64,000 bases of DNA from Eudorina sp. 2006-703-Eu-15. Its lineage: Eukaryota; Chlorophyta; Chlorophyceae; Chlamydomonadales; Volvocaceae. The stretch spans positions 876,158 through 940,157 of the forward strand of contig BDSI01000041.1 in NCBI GenBank assembly GCA_003117195.1, written 5' to 3'. Under the pieces are notes generated by a model. The model had not been told where the DNA came from, did not search any database, and saw only the letters and a list, made by a program, of their open reading frames with translations. The position numbers and the translations under genes were made by a program. Shown here piece by piece: positions 48,160-60,971 of this stretch (positions are counted from its first letter, which is position 1; every line of letters starts with the position of its first letter).

Positions 48160-50339
48160 GGTGGTGCCTGTAGTGTTATACAAGGCGTCAAGCAAAAACA
48201 GTGAGCTTGAGCACACTGTGAGGGAAATTCCACCGGCTTTGTTATGGGAGAGATCTCCAATTGCAGAACGCCGTACAATGCTCCGATCCGAAAAAGAAAG
48301 CCCTGCGGTCTGGTCACAATCGCAACGAATGGTAAGTAAACAATTATCGAGTTTTTAGGTGCAGCATTGATAGCTGGCATTCCGCTGACCTAAACTTGCT
48401 TCAGACTTACGAATTGACAGCCGCGCGTCTCAAGTCAGCAAAAATTACATGATAATTTAAGGATCCAATTGATAAGTTGGCCCAATGCATCCGTCTCGCC
48501 CGTGGCTGGGGTCCCGATCTCGCAACCTTGTGCAACGCCGCAGACCCTTGGGACGGCCAAGGACAGCCGGCATCTGTAACTCACTACCGGTGTTCCATCG
48601 CGCAAGAAGCTCAAGCGCGGCCGCAAGTATAGCTGACTGATCCATGACTGCGACACCCTTGGATGGGCAGCCACGCTCTGCAAGTCTACGCGCCCCGTGT
48701 GCTGCAGCGCGATGTCCCCCGCGCTCGCGTGTGGGCATCATCGCTTGGAGCACCGGGATCGCTGATGACCGCGGAAACCGCTGTGGCCCTGGCCGCACCC
48801 CGACTCCAGCAAATAACGACAAACGAGCAATATGTTGAAAGCGAATGTCAGCGGCGCTCTGGCCAACGCGCCCAGCCGGGCAACGGCGCGAGCCACGCCT
48901 CCTATCTGAGAGCTCCTTTACTGTGGTGACACCCTTTCACAGTTTCACTCATCAGCACACCCTCACACAACCACACACACACACACTCCCACACTCGGGC
49001 GGGTCTCTCGCTCGACACGAATGCGCAAACCCTAGCCCCACCACGGAGCACCCGACTGGAAACCCGGACCCCGTCGGACGTGTGCGAGACGAGGCGCTCT
49101 GGCGAAGCTGCGCTGACAGGCCCGTCGTACGGTGCAAAGGCGGACATTCGCCGTGGCGCACAGGTTGGGACTGGGGACCAGCGTTTTCGCGGCGACAGGG
49201 GCAGCGCCTTCGTGTTGCCGGGGAACGCGCCCCGGGGTGCTGCCAGGACTTGAGGAGGTTGAACAGCTGGCGGCACGGGGCAGCCCACTCGGGATGGAAT
49301 CCCTGGTTGGAGCACAGCTGTCGCCGGTCTTTCGTTGCTCGGAGTGGAGATCGGGCACGCCCTTGGTTGAGAGCCAGAGGACAGAGGCCCCTTACACCCC
49401 TCGCCTCCGTGTGTCCGGGAGAGAGTGCTTCGGCGGTCCTTTCCGTTAGGCCATGGCCCGGTCAGGCCGGGTCAGATATGTTAAACACACAACCCAGACC
49501 AGTGCCGTCGTTACGTTGTTTGCCTTGCGCATATAAAAGCGCACACAACGCGTCCCCTCACGCATCGGTTCCCCAATCCTTACCCCTCAGCGGAAACCGA
49601 TAACCACCAGACAGACCCATGAACGGGCTTCGTGCACATGTCGAGCCTGTCCGATGCGCGGAAGTGGCGCGGTTTCGTTTCTGCAATTGTGGCGAGGAGG
49701 CTGCGGCTGAGCGATGACCCGATGACGGGGTCCGGTCCACTGTAACATCATTAAAATACAGACCTAGGCGCAATGACCCCCCAGCCTCCAGCCGCTCCTC
49801 CTCGCGAGGACACTGCAGCCGTCTCCTGCCACCGCTGTTGTCTGCACCAACATCCCCGACCTCGCCTCTCACTCACCTCCTCCTCGTGCTCACATGTCGC
49901 TCTGCAACTCTCCCTCTCTCCCTCCCTCTCTCCCTCTCAAGCGTCGCTCTCCCGCACACCTCTCCCCCTCTCTCTGCTCGCCTTCCTTCCGCTCCCCTCC
50001 CCCCCCGTCTCCGCTCACAGCACTTCAGCGCACCACACTCTTTCCGACAGCCCCGCCCAAACCCCCCTCATCATCGACCCCCCGACACCCTTCCCGCACC
50101 ACGACCCTCCCCGCGCACAGCCCCAGACGCGCCCTGCCCTCCGCTCCACTCCCCCCCCTACACACCTCGCCTCACCTCTCGTGCAATTTACCCCCCACCT
50201 CCCCATCCCTGCTCGGGCAGCCAGCGCAGTTCACCGGTTGCCTACCCACCCCCTGTACCCCTCATGCCCCCATCCCTGCCGCACCCCTCTCTCCCTCCCG
50301 CACCCCTCCCTCCCTCCCACACCCCCCGTCACGCGTCTG
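48160..50339. other. Intergenic region between LHCA start and NDC1 stop
   Basis: This holds the LHCA 5' flank and the NDC1 3' flank. I find no convincing exon. A CA repeat lies at about 48956-48990. A TATA-like CATATAAAAG lies at about 49529-49538 on the plus strand, with no gene recognisable behind it. The interval from about 49870 to 50340 is almost pure pyrimidine on the plus strand. TTACA at 49392-49396 is a weak candidate for the NDC1 polyadenylation signal. Confidence 0.45.
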
Positions 50340-53300
50340 TCACCTGCCCGCCCGGCCCCCCGCCAGCGCCGCCGCCGCCTCCAGCCCCATCTTGACCCAG
50401 CTGGTGGCCACGTTGATGCGCTGCTCCGTGGTGGGCTGCCGGTACAGGTAGGCGCCGCGCCGCAGCACCGCCGCCAGCGGCCCCTCCAGCGTCACTCCCC
50501 CTCCTCCTCCTCCGCCGCCGCCCAGCTTGACGCCGGCTGCGCTCAGCAGCGGCCCCAGCGGGGAAGCCTTTACGGCGTCCGCGAGCGGCAGCGGCAGGTC
50601 CAGCGGCAGCGCCACCGCCGCGTTGGCCTGGCCCAGTGACATCATGCTGCCCAGGTGCTGGTACCTGAGGGACGGGGGCGGGGGCAGGGGAAGGAGGAAG
50701 GGGTGAGCGGAAGAGTGGTGACGGCGGGAGGGGGGCGGCGAATTTCGCTGTCTTGATTGGCAGAATGGGATGGCGGGAAGGATGAGCGCCTGCGGGAGTT
50801 CATCACCACACCAGGGTTGGGACCGGGGGCTGCCGCCGCTGCCCCCGTCAGGCAGGTCTGGCCCTGCCGGCCGGTACGAACATTCGCGCGCTGCGCTGCA
50901 TACGCCCGGACACGCCCGGCCGGCAGGGCCCGCGGGCGGGCCAGCGCGCGAGAGGAGAGCGGGTGGGACCGCAGGGGTTCAGGCGATCGGTACACTGTCC
51001 AAAGTGCGCTGGCCGTGGCCGGGGCCGAGAGGGGGAGGGACAGTGGGGGGGGCACACGGGGCGAGTGAGAGGAGGCGGGGACAGGGGGGGGGCCACACGG
51101 GGCGAGTGAGAGGAGGCGGGGACAGGGGGGGGGCCACACGGGGCGAGTGAGAGGAGGCGGGGACAGGGGGGGGGCCACACGGGGCGAGTGAGAGGAGGCG
51201 GGGACAGGGCCAGCAGGGACCGGGGGAAAGGGCGGCGAGGCGGCTGCGGCCCTGCCACCCGGCCCGCCGCACCCCCCTCTACCTGAAGGGCAGCAGGGGC
51301 CGCTTGTTGATCGAGGCCCATATGTTCCAGGCGGCGTAGTCCGCCTCCTGGAAGGCCACCTGGGCGGTGGCGGGGAGGGGCGGCGGGGCGGCCGCGGCCG
51401 GGGACGCAGACTCGAAGGCGGCGGAGAGCGGCTCCGGAACCGCCGCCGCCACGTCGCCCAGGGCAAACACCACGTCGCTGCCCTTGACCCGCAGCGAGGG
51501 CTCCTGAACGGCGGGGGGGAGGGCGGAGGGCGGGCGGGAGGGCCGGTGAAGGGCGGGGTTAGTGGAGTGGAATTGGTAGGCAGCGGGCGGGGACGGGAAG
51601 GGGGTTTAGGCGAAGTTCAAACCGGGCGGGTGGGTGGTGATGGGTGGTGCGGGAGAGAGAGGTGCCGACCACCTGTATGTGGGAGGGGGAGGGGGTTGGG
51701 GCGGGCGGCAGCGCTCTGCGGTGGGAGGGCCACGAGGGCGCGACCGGGGAGAGGGAGGGTGCAGTGCAGTGCAGTGCGGGGAGGCGCCGCCCCGAAATCG
51801 AAAGGCGGAGACGAACGCGGCGGTGGCGGGATGGTATGGAGCATTGGGAGACAATTTGGTGACACGACGGGAGGCGGTTTGTCACTCGGGGAGGGAGGGC
51901 CCCGCCAGCTGCATTGATTTGATGCCCTTCTGAGCTGAACAGCTACAAGCAGCTGGCTGGTGACGGGCCCAAGGGTGGGTGGGAGGGAGGGGACCTTCGG
52001 GGCTCCTGTCGGGACCCATCAGCACATAGTCCATCGCACACCCACGTCCTCCCCTACGGCCCCATCCCACCCTTAACACACACACACCCCACGCGCCCTT
52101 CGTCCCCCCCACTCCTTCGGCGCGGTCTTCGGCTTGCAAATGATCCGGGTCGGCCTTGCTCTTCGCACTCCCCCCAACGCCCGCCTCGCACGACGGGCGG
52201 CGGCGCGGTCGCGGTCGCGGAGCGCCCTCGCGCGCACCAACCTCTGTTGCCTCGCACAGCCACCGTCGCGGTAGTGTCATGCTAGTGTCCTGCCCGGAAT
52301 CTTTGTTTTTGGTATCCTCCTACTCCCACGTGTAATGGGTTCGTCCAAGTTCATTCTGCGCCTGTCTCTTCTCGAATGCCCCTGGCTTACCCGTTGTGGC
52401 CCCCCCTCCCCCTCCCCCGCTCCCCCCCTCTCTCCCCCCTCCCCCTCTCCCACGCTTCCCCCCCTCCCCCGCTCCCCCTCACCGTCAAGATGGCCCCCCG
52501 CGCGTTTGTCGGAAAGGGGAACCCCGTCCTGGCAGCGGCCCCCGCCCCGACCTCCCGAGTGGCGGGGCTGCTGCCGGCGGTCCAGATCACCAGGTCCGCC
52601 GCCAGCTGCTCGGGGGGCGGGGGAGCCAGGTCGGCGCCCTCGCCGGCAGCGGCGGCAGACGCCAGGTCGGCGGCCCCGGGGGGGCTGTAGGTGACGGTGC
52701 AGGCGGTGGGCAGTGCGGTGAAGGAGTCGGGCTCCGAAGAGGGCGGCCCCAGGGCCTGCACGCGCAGACCTGCGCACCGCATGTCAGTCAGTCCGCATTT
52801 CCGTCCGCAAGTCCACGGACAGCGCAGCACGGCACAGCATAGCACACCGTCATGAGGGGGGGGGAGGCGCGAGAGGGCGAGGCGGATGGGAGTAAAAAAA
52901 AAGCAAAACCAAACCCTTGAGTAAATCCGGGCACGCCCAAAATTACTCAGAATGCTGGGCGGACGGCAGGCAGGTGGGCGGGAGCCGGACCTGAACGGCG
53001 GCGGTGACGGGCGCACGTTGCTCACCCCCCCGGGGGGAGGGGAGGGGGGATATTGGAGATTGGTGGACATGTTCATACTGAGGGAGGGGGAGGGGGAGCG
53101 CAAGACGCATCGAATCGCTGCGGCTGTTCTGTGGTGCGGGAACCTTCGCCTCACCGCACCTCACCTCACCGCACCTCGGCGCACCTCACCGCACCTCACC
53201 TCACCGCACCTCACCTCACCTCGGCGCACCCGACGTGAACCCATGCTGCCTCAGCCCCACCCTGCTCGCACAGGGCCGGGCTCCTGCGCCCCACCCCCCA

Positions 53301-55913
53301 CGGGACCGACCAATGCGGCTTGCCGGCGAGGCCATCCGCCCTCGCCCGCCCCCCTACAAGGCCGACACCACCCAGGCCAGCAACGACGTCGCCGCCTGAG
53401 ATGTACGGCACTGTACCGTATGCCGATCGGACCTTTGCCTCGGACAGTCAGCGCAGATCCAATTTGCTCACCACCCCGCTCAGATGTCAACGAAGACAGC
53501 GAAACCGCTCAGCGAAATCTCTCCTCTTCCTCCCTTCCCCCTCCTCTTCCCTCCCACCCTCCTCGCCCCTCCCTCCTCATTTCCCCCTCTTCCTCCTCCC
53601 TCTTCCTCCTCCCTCCCCCTCCTCCCTCCCCCTCCTCCCTCCCCCTCCTCCCTCCCCCTCCTCCCTCCTACCCCTCCTCCCTCCCTCCCCCTTCTCCCTC
53701 CCTCTGCTCACCCGTCATCACCCGCACGCCCAGCTCCGCCAGCGCCTGATTGGCGGCGGCCCGCTGACCCGCGGGACAGCCCTCCAGGATGTCGGACCCG
53801 GGGGTCATGAGCCGCACCGTCAGGCCCTGGCCGCGCCCCTTGAGCCGCTCACCCACCACCGCAGCCAGCTCCACCCCCGCGTAGCCCCCGCCCACAACCA
53901 CCACACTGCCGCCCGCGCCCGAGTCCACCAGCAGGTCCAGAGTGCCCTTCACCTGCGGGATGAAGGGGCGGGATGGGTGGTTAAATTGAAGAGAGTTTAG
54001 AAACCCAGCACGAATTCGAATGGGTGGGATGAAGCGGACGAAGGGGAGTGAGTGGGGTTCCGCGCTGAGCGTCCGTGATGCCGGATGGAGGCACGGCGGG
54101 GCAGGCGGCAGGCGGCAGGGAGGGGGGTGGCGGGGGAAGGCCCCCAGCGGAGATCCCTCTGCGCGGCGGCGTGCATTCCGTATGCAGGCCGGCAGGGCCG
54201 AGGTGTGGAGAGGTGCGGCCCTCGGCGAGCTGACAGGCCGCGGGGGGGTCTCCGCTGGCACATGCCCGCATGTGGAATGCACCCCTCCGCACCCGCCTCC
54301 GCCATGCCCCGCCTCCGCCTCCGCCTCCGCCGCACCCCGGGGCCCACGAGGTCCCGCACCCGCTAACCCGCACCAGCCGACGTACGCACCCGTACGGCAT
54401 CTTCGTACGTGTTGAACGGCACCGCCCACTCCCGCACCCCAGGCACCCCCCGGCTGTCGGGCTGGGATCCTAGCGCCACCAGCAGGTAGTCGTACGGCAG
54501 GGAGCTGCCGTCCGACAGGGCCACGTGACCGGCGCTCTCGGGCGGGCCCCCGCCGGCCGCCTCCGCCGCTGAGGGCTCCACGCTGAGGGCCTGAGCCTGA
54601 GGGGGTCAGGAAAAGGGGTCCATAGAAGGGTCAGGGGAAGGGTCTGTCAGCGGAAGTTGAAAGGTCAGGGAAGTGGAACGGTCAGGGGAAAGGGTTAGGC
54701 AGGGGAGAGTTTAACGCTGAGGAGGGGGGGCCAACGAAGCGGTTCACATCGAGGTATGGCCGGCCTCCCTCCCCCCTGCGCCCCTCTGTCCCCCTTGTGC
54801 GCGAAAATCCAAACCCCCCTTCCCTGCCCTCCCCTCCCCTGCTCTCTCGACACACACCGACTCAACACCCACCTGCACCAACCGGATGGGGTACGGCGCC
54901 AGCAACTGCGCCAGTGGCGGCGCCACCTCCTCCGTGGTTGCCGTACCGTTGAGCAGCTCGTACAGCAGCGGCTTGAACACGAATCGGTCCGACTGATCCA
55001 CCAAAGTGATCTGCAGCCGCAAACGCCGCGCGGGGAAGGGGGGAAGGGGCGCGAGGCGATGAGCAGGGGAAGGATCCAGCTGGTACGCACATGGAAGCAC
55101 AACACTGACTGCCAGCGCAATCGTCCGGTGGGGTATGTGTTCTAGAAGCCCCCGGCATTTCAATGCGCCTCAGCACCACAACTGCCTCCTGCCCAAGCCC
55201 ACCCCCACCTGGGGCTTGTTCCCCCGGGGCCACATCAGCTGGTCCAGTCGGACTGCGGCGTACAGTCCTCCGAAACCACCCCCCAGCACCACCACTCGGG
55301 GGCCTCTGGAGGGGCTGGAGGCGGCCGAGGCACTTGCGCCCGTGGCGGCTGAAGGAGGCTCTGTGGAAGGAGAACGATGGCGTAAAATGGAAATCGGGAA
55401 CAAGGGGGCGCAAGTCCTTGGCAGTGCGAGGAGTGGCTCTGTGTCACGTCGAGGTGGGGAGGGGAGCCCGAGACACCGCCAAGACATCAGCACAACAACT
55501 GTCGCACGAGTTACAGGGGCCGCATGCGGAAAAAAGGGATAGCTGACCAGCACCCAGATGCGGCCGCTCAAGGCCGACGTTGACTTGCTGGCCGCAGGCA
55601 TGGACAGCTGGCCCCTGGGCCACACGCACCCGTTTTCCCACAGATATATTAGTATAATGCTGTTGTCGTGTAAAGCATGCACTTTGCCATGCCCAGCAGC
55701 GCTTACCTTGGGCTTGCGTGGCCGCAGCGCGAACAGCGACCATTCCAGATGACCTGGTCGAGTTGGAAGAAGCGGCTTTCGTCCAGCCACCTGAGGGCGA
55801 CGGCATGGTGTGCGGATGGAATGCATGAACGTTATAACGCTTGTTACCAGGTGGACGTGCTGGAACGTTCGCAACCACTCACCGAAGTAGCGACTGAAAC
55901 CTAGCCGGTTCAT
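50340..55913 (-). CDS. NDC1: Plastid type II NAD(P)H:quinone oxidoreductase, NDC1-like, nine exons
   Basis: Minus-strand exons: 55913-55883, 55790-55707, 55360-55209, 55010-54873, 54596-54390, 53952-53712, 52769-52483, 51503-51283, 50664-50340. All are GT..AG and in phase; product 561 residues. Single-subunit flavoenzymes of this type pass electrons from NAD(P)H to quinones without pumping protons. The plant NDC1/cyanobacterial NdbB branch acts in plastids on plastoquinone and demethylphylloquinone. The FAD dinucleotide fold is GGGFGG (65-70), followed by VDQSDRFVFKPLLYELL. The nucleotide fold is GGGYAG (225-230), followed by VELAAVV. VIWTAG, FALGD (393-397) and AQVAFQEADYAAWNIW with NKRPLLPF complete the pattern, the last being typical of NDC1 rather than NDA/NDB. 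Residues 1-58 look like a transit peptide. Ala/Gly/Pro-rich insertions occur, such as a nine-Gly run in the last exon. Introns contain minisatellites. Confidence 0.9.
51047..51212. repeat. 41-bp minisatellite in an NDC1 intron
   Basis: The phase GCGAGTGAGAGGAGGCGGGG recurs at 51061, 51102, 51143 and 51184, exactly 41 bases apart, separated by G runs and CCACACG. It lies in the intron between the exons ending at 51283 and starting at 50664. Confidence 0.9.
53147..53232. repeat. Short CACCTCACCG repeat cluster in an NDC1 intron
   Basis: Units of CACCTCACCGCACCTC and CACCTCGG alternate in this stretch, in the intron 52770-53711. Confidence 0.85.
53520..53705. repeat. Pyrimidine-rich CCTCCTCCCTCCC repeat in an NDC1 intron
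   Basis: Almost pure C/T on the plus strand over about 185 bases, built of CTCCTCCCTCCCC units. It ends within about 10 bases of the donor site of the exon at 53712. In the transcript (minus strand) it is a purine tract just downstream of the 5' splice site. Confidence 0.85.
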
Positions 55914-56289
55914 CCTTCCAATATGCTGTATGCCAAATACATGCATTCCAGGAGAAACTTCACGAACACCCTCTGTGACAGGAGTCCGAGCCCGGGAGGT
56001 CGGGACGGAGACGCCCCGCATCGCAAGTGCGACGGTATATACAAGGAATACAACGGGACAGTCGGAAACAACTAGAAAATTGCACCCAATTTCCTTGAGC
56101 AGCGCGACATGCGCGACAGCGCGAGGGGGTGCAATTCTGTTTCTCGTTGCAACTGCATCATATCGAATTCTCCGTGTTTTCCTTGTTTCCATTCGTTGTA
56201 AACGCAGAGGAACACTGTGGCATTCATCACCTATCAACCAAATTCATACCAGTATCAGGTTCTGAAGCGTTCACTTTTGTCGAATTCGA
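55914..56289. promoter_or_regulatory. Shared head-to-head promoter region, NDC1 / cytochrome c6
   Basis: Only 376 bases separate the two start codons, so both promoters must lie here unless hidden 5' exons exist. GGTATATAC at about 56034 is TATA-like. There is no GTAC anywhere in the interval. GTAC is the core of the copper-response elements that bind CRR1 in Chlamydomonas reinhardtii, where they drive cytochrome c6 in low copper. Confidence 0.6.
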
Positions 56290-58039
56290 ATGGCGTCGCT
56301 GCGTCCGTGCGCACCCTTTTCTGGCGCAGTTAGGAGTCGAGTGAGTCGCAATCCAGCAGCGCTAATCAAGGATGCTGCGTTGATCTGGTTCGCTTCGCCT
56401 GAATATCGCAGAAGCCGGTGGTGGTGTTCTGCAAGGCCCCTACCCACCACACGACCGCCACCCAGCCGCGGACAGCTGCGCCACTCGTTCTGGCGGCGGT
56501 CGCAACCCTTTTGACCGCCTCACCGGCGAGTGCAGCAGAGGCGCCTGAGCTGTTCGCCAATAAATGCGCAGGTGCGGGGGTCCCTCCCTCCGTGACTGCC
56601 TCCTGGCGAACCCCTCCACGGCTGCGCTACTGCAGGTGGCGGGATGCGGCGAACCCCTATCGAACCTTACTTCACAGCATAGCTCAACCCCTGGTGTCGC
56701 CTGCACTCCTGCACCCACAGGGTGCCACATGAATGGGGGTAACGTGCTTGCAGTCGGCGCCACGCTCTTCCCCGAAGGTACGGGAAAACCATCCTGCCCA
56801 ACGTGATCCAGGGGGGACCGGCCGCTCATGCACCGTGCTTGCGGTCTCGCGCCGAGCGGCGGAATCCCACCCGTCACTCGCAACGCACCTTGTTTCCCAC
56901 GTCCCTTCACTTTTGAATGCAGAATGCGCACCGCAATCGCTTGCCATATCTTTGAGAGCTGCACCCGGCCGGCACCTGGCTGGCACCTGTCTAGTTAGGC
57001 ATCTACCCACGCTGACTAACGTCGCCGCGCGCGCTGGGGGCGCACCTCCCCCACCACGTATGGCATGTGGCTCACCCTCCCGCACGCGACTCGGTCCCAG
57101 ACCTGCGCCGCAACGGCGTCGACAGCGCTGAGGCGCTGTACAAGATCATCTACTCGGGCAAGGGCAAGATGCCGGGGTTCGGCAAGGACTGCGCGCCCAA
57201 GGTGAGTGGGTGGGTGGGTGGGGTCGGTGGGTGGGGTGACTGGGTGAGTTGGGGGTAGAAATAAACACCAGACCCAGAAGCATACCCGGGCACACCCAAG
57301 TCCCTCAGAATGCTTACGTGACGAGGTACCTGGATGGCAGTGGAGAATGAGGCCGTGCAGTGGCGCGCTGCCGCGCGACCGCCCTGCCGCCAAGTGCAAC
57401 AGCAAGCAACATGCGCCGAGGGTGGGTGGGGTGGGTGGGTGGGGTGGGGCCGTGCTGCTGGGACAGCCACCACCGCCACCGCCACCCCCCGCGCCATCAC
57501 CAGCAAGCCACAGTCGCAGTGGACCGTGGGCCACAGCGGCATGGGATGGCAGCACCGGTGGGCGGTAGCTCGTCCGAAGCGACCCGGGCGCCCGCCCGTG
57601 TGGGAATGTGCGCCTCGGCAGCGTCCCCAACCAGGTGGCAGCCTGCCCCGCCTGCCTGCCTCAGATCATTGATCAAAGTCACTTGGCATGACGTGATCTG
57701 TCTGCGCGGTCCGCCCTCTTGTCGGTGTTCCGGGCGACACCATCAGTCGGCCCGCCGCCTGCCTGCCCCGCCTGCCTGCGCGCCTGCCACCCGCCTGCGT
57801 GTCCCTCCTGCCATCCCGCCTGCCCCGCCTTCCTGCCATCCCGCCTGCCCCGCGCCCGCCTTCCTGCCATCCCGCCTGCCCTGCCCCGCCCTTCTGCCCC
57901 GCCCGGATGCCGACACGTCCCCTGCTCGCCCCGCGGCGCACAGGGCGCCTGCACATTCGGACCCCGGCTGACCGACGAGGAGGTGGCAGGGCTGGCCACC
58001 TACGTGCAGGAGCGGGCCGCCGCCGGCTGGAAGCAGTGA
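56290..58039 (+). CDS. CYC6: Cytochrome c6 precursor (lumenal electron carrier), five exons
   Basis: The exons are 56290-56340, 56412-56571, 56721-56777, 57101-57201 and 57944-58039. All introns are GT..AG and in phase, giving 154 residues. Cytochrome c6 (petJ) carries electrons from cytochrome b6f to photosystem I in the thylakoid lumen and can replace plastocyanin. The haem site CAGCH is at residues 69-73 and is formed across an intron. The axial methionine is in GKGKMPGFG (M113), and the C-terminal GPRLTDEEVAGLATYV helix is intact. The N-terminus is a bipartite targeting sequence: a basic stromal part, then a hydrophobic stretch LVLAAVATLLTASPASA ending in AxA near residue 58. The mature N-terminus seems a few residues shorter before the haem than I expect for algal c6. 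It is divergently paired with the NDC1-like gene. Intron 4 contains a CCATCCCGCCTGCC repeat cluster. Confidence 0.95.
57765..57905. repeat. Pyrimidine-rich repeat in cytochrome c6 intron 4
   Basis: Units of TTCCTGCCATCCCGCCTGCC and CGCCTGCCTGCC are repeated imperfectly, ending about 40 bases before the acceptor of the last exon. Confidence 0.8.
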
Positions 58040-60971
58040 CCTGGCCCGACCCACGTGACCCACGTGACCTGACCCCACCTGACCCCACCCCTGCCAGTCA
58101 GCGGCGACTGATGAGCCTCTGGAGGAACCTTTGGGGGGACGCGGGCTCCCGGGACCCCGACTGAGCTGCGGCGTGGACTGATGGTTCGTGGACTGATGTA
58201 CGGATGATTCATTGGACTGATGTACGGATGGTTCGTGCGGCCACAGCTAGGACCTCCGCTGTCCGCTCGTGCTTCTGTCTGTGGAGGGTTTTCGGCGGCT
58301 CTGGGTGGGGGTGGGAGGCAAGGCACACGGCTCGGTCAACGAGCACGAGCCGTCTAGTCGTACCTCGTACGTTTGGGTGTGGATCGAGAGTCCTGGACAG
58401 AGAGTCCCCACGGCAGCAGCGCGGTGTTGGGGCCGTTGGCTCTTGGCTGGGTGAAGCAATGGCGCAGGGAGTGACTGAGGCCCTTGCGTGCGCTGCCAGC
58501 CTGACCCACTTGGACAGCCGGACCCACTTGAACTTCCTGGCCAGCTGGCTGGCTCGGGCAGCTTGGCCCTGACTGCCTGGCTGCTTGCCTGGAAGGTTAC
58601 TGCTGGGCCCTGCCGTGACCTCCGCAACCGCTAAGAGTGCCGCATGGCATAATATGACTGTCCGCCGGATGGCGATCTCGGTTGCCCGGATGGCGATCTC
58701 GGGTGCCCGGATGGCGATCTCGGGTGCCCGGATGGCGATCTAGATGTAGGGTTGGATTGCGCGCATCGCGGGTCACCGGCTGGGCGCATGACACGTACGG
58801 AGGTACGGGACGCACATTACGGCGGCCTGAGCGCGCCGGTTGCAACGTCGGATGGTTTAAGGGAGGCATGGCTGCATGACAAGGTTTGTGACTCGTTTCG
58901 GGTCCGGAGCCCAACCCTTAGTGCGGTCACGTTACTCGATTGCCTACTGCACGCACAGCTCGAAAACGTCAACAGTCGTAGTCAAGGCGGGGTCAGCGGA
59001 GGAGGGCACGACGGCTTGTCGAGCTGCCCCGGAGTCACGGGAAGAAGCGCAGCCGGATCTAACCTGTGCAAGGCAGCCGTCGCACATCAGGCAAAGAGGC
59101 ATCGGTGCCAGCACCGCCGTGCGAGGCCACCTCTCTGCCTCCTTGCTTGGGCGGGCGGGCTCGCTGGGGTATGTGGGGGTACCGGTATGTGATCCCTGTT
59201 TGGGGGGCCGGCCTGGGTCACGGGCCGGGTAGGCGTCGGCCCCACGCAAGCAGGGCCGGGGCGGCCCAGCCGGCAAGTGGGGATTGGCCCAGGGAACGGC
59301 CCCCTCGGACGCAAAGCGGCCCCCACCCTCCCTTGACCCACTTGACAGAACACGACAGGTTCCCCGCAAGGCAGGTCCCCAGACCGTGCGGGGCCAAACT
59401 GTCAATCATTGGTGCAACCCTGACAGAGATTTTTTGTCTTCTCCACCTCCGGGGCCTTCCCGGTCGGGCGGCACAGGATGCTGCCCCATACCGTATTGGC
59501 GGCATTCCAATGCCACGTGGGTGGTCCCGTTGGACACGTGCGTTGTGCCGCGTGTGTCGCGTTGTGTGTTTTGCCGCCTACCGTGCTCTCGAACGTGTTG
59601 TGGGGCCAAGCGGCGGGAGCAAGCTGAGGTGGTGGAGGACGCAGAGGGGGAGGGGCAGAGCCGCCGGGCCTATCTCAGGCCAGCTCCTCTGGCGATGCCG
59701 CCGCGATGCCCGCCGCGCCGGCACCGCCAGCACCCCGGCCCCGTCCGGCGCCCTGCCCGTCCTCCGCCGCCTTGCGCCGCGCCTCCGCCGCCTGTCTGCG
59801 CTTCTCCGCCCTCTTCACCGCCAGCGGTCAGTATTTGTCGCCGGGCTGGGTGTGTCTGGGGTGTTTTCCTTTTTTAGCCCTCTCCGCCGCCAGAGTAAGG
59901 CTACCTCTTACCTCAACGGGGCCGGTCTGCGGTTCGCACATCGGCGGCCTTGCTGCCAGTGTCGCGGACCGCCATCCGCGGTACATCCTCAGGCAGCCGT
60001 CCAAGCCCCAGGGCTGGGCCCTGGGCCCGCGCCGCGAGGAAGCATACATGGACAAGTAGAGGCTGTGCTGTCTCTGATGGCTGAGCGGTGCCGACATGGC
60101 CAAGCAGGCATCAGCATGGCCAGTGGTGGGTGCCGGTGTGGGCTTCGCTCAACTGTACCAGTACGGCACGGTGCACTGCGGCGGAGATGACGGCCGTGCT
60201 GAAGGTACGGCACGGCGCACCGCGGCGCCCTGACGCGGCGCTGGAGGGTTGCACGCTGCTGAGCGATTGAAAGGACGGATTGCGGCAACGAGATGCGGAT
60301 GGTTGGTCGAGAGCGGACGCGCGCAGCATGGGACAGTTGAATTGTGATGATGTGAAAACCTCATCGTGCGGACGTATAAAGCTCTCCGCAAGGCGTATGC
60401 CTGACAGCGCAGCGGCGTGGTGCTGCTCTTCAGACGCAGTTGATCACTGATCCCCATGGTCCCATGGGTCGACGGGTGCCTGATTGTGACATGTAATCTT
60501 AAAGGCATCGAGGATGCAACGGACTGCATAAGGCGGCGACGATGTTTGTCCTTTTGTTTTGCTTTGGCCTGGATGCGCGGGGAGGGGCCGTTCTGCATGA
60601 CCCCTGTGCAACATGAATGAATCCAACCGGGAGCGTTCTAGAACCGGTATGCAATAGGGTGCGTGGAAGAGTGTTTTTTGCGATGCACATCATTATATTT
60701 GCCTGCCACTGCATGGGAGCATGTCACGGCACCTGACAGCTCAACATGCAAGTTTCCCGATGTTTCTGAGTAGGACAACCAAGCATGTGTTGTGTCTCAC
60801 ACCTGGAAACCTTGCGGCTTTCGTCCAGTTCCTCCCGACTTGTCCAGCGGTCACCTGAAGTCGTTAATGTACGAGTCGCCGCGACAGGACCGACACCACG
60901 AACATGATCGTATGGAATAACTTTGAGTCCAATGCATGAGAAACGTAGCTGTGAGCTGGTGGATATAGTAA
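58040..60971. other. Intergenic region, cytochrome c6 to carrier gene
   Basis: No recognised gene. Repeated CTGATGTACGGATG motifs lie at about 58155-58235, and a 21-bp minisatellite at 58667-58743. An open frame at 59706-60059 (117 codons, MPAAPAPPAPRPRPAP start) has a normal-looking second half and is followed by TGTAA at 60492-60496. It might be the end of a small unknown gene, but I cannot support it further. Confidence 0.4.
58667..58743. repeat. 21-bp minisatellite
   Basis: GGATGGCGATCTCGGGTGCCC occurs in phase at 58667, 58688, 58709 and 58730, the last copy incomplete. Confidence 0.92.

Noticed and set aside
49529..49538. TATA-like CATATAAAAG as promoter of a small RNA gene
   Set aside because: I compared the following 200 bases with U6 hallmarks and tRNA boxes and found no match; no reading frame follows either.
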